Shown here in pieces: positions 1-5,870 of a DNA stretch of 7,263 nucleotides. Position 1 is the first letter of the stretch; each line of letters opens with the position of its first letter. The position numbers and the translations under genes were made by a program. The notes beneath the pieces are model-generated. The model saw nothing but the letters and a program-made list of their open reading frames with translations. It made no database searches and was not told the DNA's origin. This stretch comes from an uncultured Bacteroides sp. GTDB lineage: Bacteria > Bacteroidota > Bacteroidia > Bacteroidales > Bacteroidaceae. The stretch is from contig CAJJYX010000163.1 in the NCBI GenBank assembly GCA_905197435.1, forward strand, positions 1-7,263, in the 5' to 3' direction.

Positions 1-2
1 AC

Positions 3-251
3 GAGAATGGGTACGATCTGACCGCCGTGCTTTTCACGCCGGATAAGGAATCTCCGGAGACCGTGGAGTCGTTGGTGGATTTCTCGGAGAAGGTAGACGC
101 TACTTGGCAACACAGCCCGGATGGAAAGAAACATGAGGTGACCTTATTCAATGTCTCCGCCGGGATGGAGGGGGAACGGACACTCAAGCTTTCCGTATCT
201 TCTAAGTGTTGCTCGGAAACTTTCTCCACGTCAGTGGCCAGAAAACAATAG
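3..251 (+). pseudogene. Internal fragment of a probable alpha-2-macroglobulin-family protein, broken at its 3' side
   Basis: The frame is open from the left edge (first full codon at 3, glutamate) to a stop at 249-251. The GTG at 27 is unlikely to be a real start because convincing protein sequence precedes it. The product has the feel of a beta-rich domain: ENGYDLTAVLFTP, then a VDFSEKVDATW stretch, the HSPDGKKHEVTL segment and GERTLKLSV. From memory these resemble an N-terminal macroglobulin-like domain of Bacteroides alpha-2-macroglobulin proteins, which are large envelope proteins thought to trap proteases. After about residue 65 the sequence (KCCSETFSTSVARKQ) stops looking like that family and is simply the antisense of the Nudix gene. 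The credible part therefore ends near 191. Family members usually exceed 1500 residues, so this is a small piece cut by the contig edge on one side and by the junction on the other. The family call is tentative; that this is real coding sequence is more secure. Confidence 0.5.
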
Positions 252-625
252 GTGATATTGGTATGGGTACTCGGGTTGGGGGAGATTTGCATATATTCTT
301 TCCAGTTTCCATTTCCATAGCCGGTTTCTTCCAAGAGCTCTCGCTGTGCGGAAACCAGCGGAGAACTGTCTTCTTCTTCACAAACTCCTGCACAGAGTTC
401 ATAAGATGTTTCTTGTATTCCATGCCGGTATTGGCGGATAAAGACAAACTGTCCGTTACGGGTGATGGCGATGGTATTCACCCAGTTGGGATATTCCAAT
501 ATATAATAGGAAGGAATATGGTTGCCGTTGGGCAGTACTACATGGTCCTTGCGTACAGTGAGCCAAGGTGCCCGATGAAGGTACTCACTGGATATGATGC
601 TCCAGGCATCTTTTGATTTTTCCAT
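186..625 (-). CDS. Nudix hydrolase, ADP-ribose pyrophosphatase-like, C-terminus lost
   Basis: Nudix enzymes cleave nucleoside diphosphates linked to another moiety, using Mg2+ bound by the Nudix box. Starting at the ATG at 625, the protein reads MEKSKDAW and carries FIRQYRHGIQE at about residues 62-72, then ELCAG, then the box: G80, D86, R95-E96, E99-E100, G102-Y103. NPSTHTN follows at 117-123. The RQYR plus ELxAG arrangement is typical of ADP-ribose or nucleotide-sugar pyrophosphatases, but the substrate cannot be fixed from sequence. The box has one extra residue between positions 86 and 95 compared with the usual Gx5Ex7REUxEExGU. The gene starts 12 bp after the anmK stop, so it is very probably the last gene of the aroC operon. 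Recognisable Nudix sequence ends at about residue 147 (EDTESL, near 186). The frame stays open to the left edge but then only reads antisense of the macroglobulin-like fragment. Family members of this type are, from memory, about 30 residues longer, so the C-terminal helix is missing here. Confidence 0.8.
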
Positions 626-637
626 AATTGTAAAGCT

Positions 638-1720
638 TTATATTTTAAACAACATTCCCCCGATATTGTCTGTCATTGCTCCCGTTACCGAGGCAAGGCA
701 ACCGGGCTCATCTGCTATATAGAGTGCACCGAGGAAAGCAAAAATCAGTGCTTCTTTATATTCTATGATTTGCCGGTCGGGGATGACGATTTCACACGGG
801 CAGAGTGCATCTATCCGCTCTATCAGGAATTTATTGAAAGCTCCTCCACCGGTAATCAGCAGTTTGCTCTTATCACTACTGGAAGGTGGACGGGTAGTAA
901 TGATGCGTGATATTTGCCAAGCTGCATGTTCATAGAATGTGCGAAGCATGTCTTTCAAACTCAAGCCATAACGCTCGAGCATGGGATATACCAGCATCTC
1001 CACCCATTCACGCCCCAATGATTTAGGGCCGGATTGATGGTAAAACTCCATTCCGTTCAGTTCTTCCAGCAACTCTTGGCAGATGTTTCCTTGTCGGGCT
1101 ATTTCGCCGTCACGGTCAAACTCCAGGCCTATTTGACGGCAGTAATGGTTGATGACGTAGTTCACCGGGCTGATGTCAAAAGCGATACGCCGGCCGTTTT
1201 GTTCAAATGAAATATTGGAAAAGCCGCCGATGTTCAGGCAGAAGTCATAATCGGAAAAAAGCAATCGGTCACCGATAGGGACGAGCGGAGCACCTTGACC
1301 TCCTAACATGATATCCAGTCTTCGGAAGTCCGAGACGGTGGGTATGCGGGTTTCTGCGGCAATGGCAGCCCCATCTCCTATCTGATACATGATTTTCTTT
1401 TGCGGTTCATGGAAGATGGTATGACCGTGGGAAGCGATAATATTGGGATGAACTCCAAATTCTTGTATGAACTCATTGACCCGCTCACCAAGAAACTTGC
1501 CGTAGGAACTGTGGAAAGTAATGAACTCTAAGGCACTCATTGTTTGTGCGCCGGTACCCAATATCTGCTTCATGTCGTCGGGATAGCTATAGCCTTTCGC
1601 ACAGTCTATATGGAAAGACCATTTGTCGGCTTGTCGTTGGAAAGTACAGCAACATACATCCAGCCCGTCAAGAGAAGTGCCGGACATTAAACCGATAGCC
1701 TGAATTTGGAAGTCTTTCAT
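638..1720 (-). CDS. anmK: Anhydro-N-acetylmuramic acid kinase
   Basis: AnmK uses ATP and water to open the 1,6-anhydro ring of anhydro-MurNAc and phosphorylate it to MurNAc-6-phosphate, a cytoplasmic step of peptidoglycan recycling. The 360-residue length is usual for the family. Visible signatures are GLMSGTSLDGLDV at 10-22 (nucleotide-binding loop), IASHGHTIFHEP at 95-106, QIGDGAAIA at 113-121 with the following TVSDFRRLDI and GGQGAPLVP segments, LNIGGFSNIS at 162-171, and LITGGGAFN at 288-296. D182 in FDISPVN occupies the place of the catalytic aspartate. The rest of that motif differs from the FDTGPGN form usual in proteobacterial enzymes. There is no signal peptide, as expected for a cytosolic enzyme. 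The gene begins 14 bp after the dipeptidase stop and ends 12 bp before the Nudix start, so co-transcription from the aroC side is likely. No murQ or ampG is visible in the window. Confidence 0.95.
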   Translation of the reverse strand: MKDFQIQAIGLMSGTSLDGLDVCCCTFQRQADKWSFHIDCAKGYSYPDDMKQILGTGAQTMSALEFITFHSSYGKFLGERVNEFIQEFGVHPNIIASHGHTIFHEPQKKIMYQIGDGAAIAAETRIPTVSDFRRLDIMLGGQGAPLVPIGDRLLFSDYDFCLNIGGFSNISFEQNGRRIAFDISPVNYVINHYCRQIGLEFDRDGEIARQGNICQELLEELNGMEFYHQSGPKSLGREWVEMLVYPMLERYGLSLKDMLRTFYEHAAWQISRIITTRPPSSSDKSKLLITGGGAFNKFLIERIDALCPCEIVIPDRQIIEYKEALIFAFLGALYIADEPGCLASVTGAMTDNIGGMLFKI

Positions 1721-1734
1721 CCTGAGTCTTTATT

Positions 1735-3090
1735 TTATTTATAATTCAAATAAAATTCAACGACGGCCTCTATGCCTTTGCGGAAAATATCCAATGGCAT
1801 ATTTTCATTGGGCGAGTGGATAGCATTGGATTCAAGTCCGAAGCCCATCAAAACGGTTTTGATACCCAGCACTTGCTCGAAGGTGGAAATGATGGGGATG
1901 CTGCCACCCCGGCGCACTGCCAAAGGCTTCTTTCCGAATGCCTTTTCAAAACCTTTTTCGGCGGCTTGATAGGCAGGCAGGGTGATGGGGCATACATATC
2001 CTTGTCCGCCGTGCATCGGAGTAACCTTTACCTGTACTGAATCCGGTGCAATGTCTGAGATATAGTCGGCAAAAAGTTTGGATATTTTATGGTGGTCCTG
2101 ATGGGGAACCAATCGGCAAGATACTTTGGCATATGCTTTGGATGGGAGCACGGTCTTGGAACCTTCTCCCGTATAGCCGCCCCAAATGCCGCATACATCG
2201 AAAGAAGGACGGCAACTGTTGCGTTCCAAGGTACTGTAACCTTTTTCTCCGAAAAGTTCTTTTACATTGATTGCCTTTTTGTATTTCTCTTCGTCGAAAG
2301 GAATATGGGCTATCATGTCGCGTTCTGTTTGGGGAACCTCTTCTACATCTTCATAGAAGCCTGGCACGGTGATACGTCCGTCCGAATCCGTTACTTTGCT
2401 GATAATCTGGCAGAACACGTTGATAGGATTGGCGACGGCACCGCCGAAGTGTCCGCTGTGCAGGTCGCGATTAGGCCCGGTCACTTCTATTTCCCAATAG
2501 GCCAGCCCGCGCAATCCGGTGGTCAGTGACGGTAAGTCTGCACCAAGCATGCTGGTGTCCGAAACGAGTATGACATCTGCTTTTAGCAGTTCTTTGTGTT
2601 TTTGACAGAAACTCTCCAGACTGGGCGAACCAATTTCTTCTTCTCCTTCAAAGATGAATTTTACATTGGTTTGCAGAAGTTCGTTTCTGACGAGGTATTC
2701 AAATGCTTTCACTTGTATGAAGGATTGACCCTTGTCGTCATCGGCGCCACGTGCCCAGATGTGCCCGTCGCGTATTTCCGGCTCAAACGGTCTGCTGTTC
2801 CAAAGCTCCAGAGGTTCGGCAGGCATCACGTCATAATGGGCATATACCAGTACGGTTTTAGCATCCGGATCAACGATTTTCTGCCCGAAAACAATCGGGT
2901 TACCTTTTGAAGGCATTACCAGAGCTTCGTCTGCTCCGGCTTCGAGTAACAGCTGTGCCCAGCGTTCGGCGCAAGCAAGCATATCATCGTGATGTTCGGG
3001 TTTGGCACTGATACTTGGAATGCGGATAAGGCTGAATAAGTCTTCCAGCATTTTAGATTCGTTTTCTGCAATATATTTTTTTATCTCCAT
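1735..3090 (-). CDS. M20-family metallodipeptidase (carnosinase/CNDP2-like)
   Basis: This is a 451-residue M20 peptidase expected to hydrolyse dipeptides in the cytosol with two metal ions, probably zinc or manganese. The metal and catalytic set is complete: H85 and D87 in the YAHYDVMP motif, bridging D118 in the RGADDDKG motif, catalytic E151 and ligand E152 in FEGEEEIGS, D178 in LVSDTS, and H425 in the AIHSPNE motif near the end. The inserted dimerisation (lid) domain starts after about residue 190 and carries DLHSGHFGG at 209-217, as in the carnosinase/cytosolic non-specific dipeptidase branch rather than DapE. GGSIPI near the C-terminus is also typical. No signal peptide is present. The gene lies 18 bp downstream of aroC and 14 bp upstream of anmK. 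Its placement next to a muropeptide sugar kinase suggests, by inference only, a role in degrading recycled peptides. The exact dipeptide substrate cannot be read from the sequence. Confidence 0.92.
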   Translation of the reverse strand: MEIKKYIAENESKMLEDLFSLIRIPSISAKPEHHDDMLACAERWAQLLLEAGADEALVMPSKGNPIVFGQKIVDPDAKTVLVYAHYDVMPAEPLELWNSRPFEPEIRDGHIWARGADDDKGQSFIQVKAFEYLVRNELLQTNVKFIFEGEEEIGSPSLESFCQKHKELLKADVILVSDTSMLGADLPSLTTGLRGLAYWEIEVTGPNRDLHSGHFGGAVANPINVFCQIISKVTDSDGRITVPGFYEDVEEVPQTERDMIAHIPFDEEKYKKAINVKELFGEKGYSTLERNSCRPSFDVCGIWGGYTGEGSKTVLPSKAYAKVSCRLVPHQDHHKISKLFADYISDIAPDSVQVKVTPMHGGQGYVCPITLPAYQAAEKGFEKAFGKKPLAVRRGGSIPIISTFEQVLGIKTVLMGFGLESNAIHSPNENMPLDIFRKGIEAVVEFYLNYK

Positions 3091-3108
3091 GGTGAATAAG
3101 GGGTTGTA

Positions 3109-4185
3109 TTATAACTGCGTTGTTCTGTCAATCAGATAAAAATCCAGCAATGTCATTGCTGCCATTGCCTCCACGATAGGTACGGCACGTGGCAGTACGC
3201 ATGGGTCGTGGCGTCCGCGAACTTTCAGTGTAGTGTCCACGCCGTCAATGTTTACGGTGTGCTGCTCCATCAGTACGGTTGCCACGGGTTTGAAGGCCAC
3301 ACGGAAATAGATGTCTTGTCCATTGCTGATTCCACCTTGTATTCCACCCGAATGGTTGGTGCGGGTCTCAATTCGTCCATTGTTGTTGTAGAATACATCA
3401 TTCTGTTCCGACCCTTTCTGCTTTAATCCTTTGAAGCCGTCTCCATACTCAAATGCTTTTGCCGCATTGATGCTGAGCATGGCAGCTCCGAGCGCGGCAT
3501 GGAGCTTGCCGAATACTGGTTGTCCCAATCCGATGGGACATCCTTTGATGACACATGTCACCACTCCTCCGATTGTATCTCCTTCTCCTTTTATTTTGAA
3601 GATAAGTTCTTCCATTTCTTTTGCTTTCTCCGGGTCGGGACAACGGACCGGATTGCTTTCTATCAGGTCGAGGTCGTATGCTGTATAGTTTTCTTCAAGG
3701 CGGATAGGCCCGACTTGTGAAGTATATGCCGTGATATGTATACCCAGTTGCTTCAATGCCAATTTTGCTAAAGCACCCGCTACTACGCGTGAAATTGTCT
3801 CACGGGCTGATGAACGCCCCCCTCCGCGGTGGTCACGGATGCCATATTTCACTTTATAAGTATAGTCAGCGTGTGAAGGCCGATAGACTTCTTTCAGATT
3901 GTTATAATCGTCAGAATGTTGGTTTTGGTTCCATACGATGAAACCTATGGGGCAACCGGTAGACTTCCCCTCGAAGATTCCGGAGAGGAATTCCACTTTA
4001 TCACCCTCTTTTCGGGCAGTGGTGATACGTGATTGTCCGGGGCGGCGGCGGTCGAGTTCTGCTTGGACGAAATCCATGTCGATAGTTATCCCTGCGGGGA
4101 ATCCGTCTATTACTCCTCCAATGCCTTTGCCGTGTGATTCTCCAAAACTGGTAAGACGAAGAATATTTCCAAATGAGTTGAACAT
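3109..4185 (-). CDS. aroC: Chorismate synthase
   Basis: AroC converts 5-enolpyruvylshikimate-3-phosphate to chorismate with reduced FMN as cofactor. This is the last shikimate-pathway step, feeding aromatic amino acids, folate and quinones. The protein is 358 residues, a normal full length. The three family signatures are present: [20 protein letters not shown] at 13-32 with H18; RPSHADYTY with H105, followed by [18 protein letters not shown] at 113-130; and [20 protein letters not shown] near the C-terminus. H18 and H105 correspond to the two conserved active-site histidines. The ATG at 4185 is chosen because [19 protein letters not shown] matches the usual start of the family with no extra residues. 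Upstream bases are A/T-rich without a Shine-Dalgarno motif. It is the first gene of the leftward operon and faces the lipoprotein gene across a shared 373-bp intergenic region. Confidence 0.98.
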   Translation of the reverse strand: MFNSFGNILRLTSFGESHGKGIGGVIDGFPAGITIDMDFVQAELDRRRPGQSRITTARKEGDKVEFLSGIFEGKSTGCPIGFIVWNQNQHSDDYNNLKEVYRPSHADYTYKVKYGIRDHRGGGRSSARETISRVVAGALAKLALKQLGIHITAYTSQVGPIRLEENYTAYDLDLIESNPVRCPDPEKAKEMEELIFKIKGEGDTIGGVVTCVIKGCPIGLGQPVFGKLHAALGAAMLSINAAKAFEYGDGFKGLKQKGSEQNDVFYNNNGRIETRTNHSGGIQGGISNGQDIYFRVAFKPVATVLMEQHTVNIDGVDTTLKVRGRHDPCVLPRAVPIVEAMAAMTLLDFYLIDRTTQL

Positions 4186-4257
4186 ATCAAATACTTTAAA
4201 GGTTTATGTATGAGGTTAATGTGCCAATATGCTTTATAGAAAGAGCTTTTGACTTTA

Positions 4258-4265
4258 TAAAGATA
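4258..4265 (-). promoter_or_regulatory. Candidate -7 box of the aroC operon promoter
   Basis: On the minus strand this reads TATCTTTA, seven of eight positions of the Bacteroides -7 consensus TAnnTTTG. It would place the transcript start near 4250 and give aroC a leader of roughly 65 nt. No TTTG-like -33 box is found at the usual 19-21 bp upstream (the bases there come from the 4285-4289 area), so this is only a candidate. Confidence 0.25.
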
Positions 4266-4350
4266 ATAACTTTTTTTCTAAAAACGTTTAAGGAAATAGG
4301 ATAAAAGTCTTTTCCGCATAAAGTTGCTTGCTTTTGATGGAGTTTAGCCC

Positions 4351-4390
4351 AATGGCTTGTTCTTTATAAAAATGGCTTATTCTATATGAA
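4351..4390. repeat. 20-bp tandem direct repeat, two copies
   Basis: Two directly abutting 20-bp units, 4351-4370 (AATGGCTTGTTCTTTATAAA) and 4371-4390 (AATGGCTTATTCTATATGAA), match at 17 of 20 positions. The 20-bp period is close to two helical turns, so both copies would face the same side of the DNA. They lie about 100-140 bp upstream of the inferred start of the lipoprotein transcript, a position compatible with a paired activator site. That role is inference; the repeat itself is directly visible. Confidence 0.55.
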
Positions 4391-4452
4391 ACCAACGTCC
4401 AAATTGTACTCATAATGATGAAAAAAAGAACATTTATTTTTTAGAAAAGACC

Positions 4453-4483
4453 TTGTATAGTAACCTTAAAAAGTGTTACTTTG
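4453..4483 (+). promoter_or_regulatory. Bacteroides-type promoter for the lipoprotein gene
   Basis: A TTG at 4453-4455 (consensus -33 TTTG) is followed by a 20-bp spacer and TTACTTTG at 4476-4483, seven of eight positions of the -7 consensus TAnnTTTG. Spacing fits the known major sigma factor promoters of Bacteroides. The start of transcription would fall near 4488-4491, leaving a leader of about 70 nt before the ATG at 4559. Confidence 0.6.
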
Positions 4484-4558
4484 TGCCGTTGATTTAAAAT
4501 GGGAAATTAATAGCTCCTTTGAGAAGCTTTTTATTAACTAAACAAGTACTTAAAAAGT

Positions 4559-5752
4559 ATGAAAAAGAATTTATTTTATTTGTTTGTATTGATCTGTTCA
4601 ATGAGTTTGTTCACTGCTTGTAGTGATGATAATGATGAAAAGGTGGCATGCCCTGTGCCGCAAACAGAATTTACTGTTGCAAAAGGCTTGAATTTAACTT
4701 ATAATGGTGAAGTGATGTTGGGCAAGAAAGTTACTTTTACTCCAAATGCCTCTGATGCAACCAAGGCTACTTTGGTGTTGGCTGGTAACTTGGATCTTTC
4801 TGGTATTCTTACGCGTGAAACAGCTTCCGGTTCTCTCGGTGCGGGTGTATTGCCTGGTACTCCGGTTGTAACCCTTCCGATAACTTTGGATATACAAGGT
4901 GATGAATGTTCGTTTTCTGGTACGGGTGAAACGGATTATTGTACTTTTGCCTATGCAGGTAAAGTTACCGCTTCTTCATTGAAGTTGGATTTAACCAATG
5001 TTACATTGAAAAATTCAACATTGTCAGGAACAACCTGGGTTCCTACACCCCTTAACTCAGATTATACGGAAGAACCGATTCATTTGATTTGGGAGTCTAA
5101 TAAGGAGGCTGAGGTAATGCCTGGCTGGAGTCTGCCGATTCAAACGATTTTGACGTTAGCTCTTCGTATGGATTTAATTGACGGAGGTGCAGGTGAAAAA
5201 GTGAATGTAGAAAATATGTTGTGCAGTGTATTGCATAATATTACATTAGGTGCTGATGGCAATATTTCTGCTTCTTATGTTGATGCTGCTCAGGGAGGTA
5301 CCTCTCCTGTTAAGACTCCTGCGAATGTTGCACAATATGTAGTTCTCAGTGATACCCAGATGAAGGTATATTTGAACCTGGATGCTATTATTGCCAATGT
5401 AAAACGTTTGGGTAGTTCTACCAAGGCTGTCGATATGAATGAAATTTTGTCTCAGGCTGTTACATCTTTGCTTCCTTTGGTAACTGACGGTGTGCCTTTG
5501 ACTTACGAAAAGAACGGAGGTAAATTAAAGGTTTATCTGAATACGGATTTATTATTGCCTTTGATGAAAAATATAGTAGCTCCTTTATTCTCAGATGAGG
5601 AGTTTGTAAATATGCTTGTTGAAGCTATGAAAGCTGACCCTGATTTTGGCGATATGGCTGGCATGGCAGAAGGTATGTTGAAGGCTTTACCTGAAATAAT
5701 CAATGAAACGACTCGTCTGGAAATAGGTTTGAATCTGACTGCAGCTGAATAA
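4559..5752 (+). CDS. DUF4925-type lipoprotein, probably surface-exposed
   Basis: This 397-residue lipoprotein has no known biochemical function. The N-terminus has two lysines, a hydrophobic core and the lipobox LFTAC with lipidated C21. The residues after it, SDDNDE, are acidic, like the lipoprotein export signal that sends Bacteroidetes lipoproteins to the cell surface. Residues about 37-165 are a beta-rich domain (LTYNGEVMLGKKVTFTP, ATLVLAGNLDLSGIL, FSGTGETDYCTFAYAGKV, LKLDLTNVTLKN) ending near TTWVPTPL. Residues about 190-240 begin a second domain containing LHNITLGADGNISASY. A helical region spans about 290-380 (NEILSQAVTSLLPL, EEFVNMLVEAMKA, MAEGMLKALPEIIN), and a final strand reads LEIGLNL. 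From memory this order matches DUF4925 proteins, which are confined to Bacteroidetes. It has its own promoter and a strong terminator, so it is probably monocistronic. A carbohydrate- or host-facing role is possible but not shown by the sequence. Confidence 0.85.
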   Translation: MKKNLFYLFVLICSMSLFTACSDDNDEKVACPVPQTEFTVAKGLNLTYNGEVMLGKKVTFTPNASDATKATLVLAGNLDLSGILTRETASGSLGAGVLPGTPVVTLPITLDIQGDECSFSGTGETDYCTFAYAGKVTASSLKLDLTNVTLKNSTLSGTTWVPTPLNSDYTEEPIHLIWESNKEAEVMPGWSLPIQTILTLALRMDLIDGGAGEKVNVENMLCSVLHNITLGADGNISASYVDAAQGGTSPVKTPANVAQYVVLSDTQMKVYLNLDAIIANVKRLGSSTKAVDMNEILSQAVTSLLPLVTDGVPLTYEKNGGKLKVYLNTDLLLPLMKNIVAPLFSDEEFVNMLVEAMKADPDFGDMAGMAEGMLKALPEIINETTRLEIGLNLTAAE

Positions 5753-5774
5753 CTTATTTTTGATATAGTATTTT

Positions 5775-5830
5775 CCCTCCTTTGCCTCCTGATTTTCAGG
5801 CTGCAGAGGAGGGCTTTTTGTTTGTTTTTT
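5775..5830 (+). terminator. Intrinsic terminator of the lipoprotein gene
   Basis: An 11-bp outer stem pairs CCCTCCTTTGC (5775-5785) with GCAGAGGAGGG (5803-5813), with one G-T wobble. A symmetrical CT/CT internal loop leads to an inner CCTGA/TCAGG stem closed by TTT. A T-rich tract, CTTTTTGTTTGTTTTTT, follows to 5830. Its position, 22 bp after the stop codon, fits rho-independent termination of the lipoprotein transcript. Confidence 0.93.
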
Positions 5831-5832
5831 CC

Positions 5833-5840
5833 TACATTTG
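5833..5840 (+). promoter_or_regulatory. -7 box of the desulfidase gene promoter
   Basis: TACATTTG is an exact match to the Bacteroides -7 consensus TAnnTTTG and lies 30 bp before the ATG. The expected -33 position falls on the 3' arm of the preceding terminator hairpin (about 5809-5813), which does not resemble TTTG. TTTG does occur closer in, at 5817-5820 and 5821-5824, but the spacing is too short. The promoter is plausible but its upstream half is poor, so it may need an activator. Confidence 0.5.
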
Positions 5841-5870
5841 CATGATAAATAATCAAATTGTAGAAATGAT

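Larger units (their letters stand above)
4186..4558. other. Divergent intergenic region between aroC and the lipoprotein gene
   Basis: This A/T-rich 373-bp stretch separates two divergently transcribed units and contains no credible gene. It holds a good Bacteroides-type promoter toward the right, a weak candidate promoter toward the left beside a 10-bp perfect palindrome (4253-4262, CTTTATAAAG), and a 20-bp tandem direct repeat in the middle. The right-hand leader, from about 4490 to 4558, shows no riboswitch I recognise. Confidence 0.7.

Noticed and set aside
202..447. 81-residue minus-strand open frame
   Set aside because: It lies in another frame of the same strand as the Nudix gene and has no recognisable features.
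206..616. 136-residue + strand open frame
   Set aside because: It is antisense to the Nudix gene, whose minus-strand frame carries a recognisable Nudix box and a well-placed start after anmK. The + strand product shows no family features.
2089..2529. 146-residue + strand open frame
   Set aside because: It is a shadow on the opposite strand of the M20 dipeptidase, which has a full catalytic residue set.
4253..4262. Perfect palindrome CTTTATAAAG as a regulator site
   Set aside because: Ten-base A/T-rich palindromes are frequent in such DNA, and similar CTTTATA words occur nearby without symmetry; too weak to call alone.
4415..4444. Short frame MMKKRTFIF then stop, resembling a truncated signal peptide or a leader peptide
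   Set aside because: It lies upstream of the inferred lipoprotein promoter, is only nine residues long in A/T-rich DNA, and has no associated attenuator structure.
4490..4558. Possible riboswitch or structured leader before the lipoprotein gene
   Set aside because: Only a weak AGCT/AGCT pairing is visible and no known riboswitch core can be recognised.
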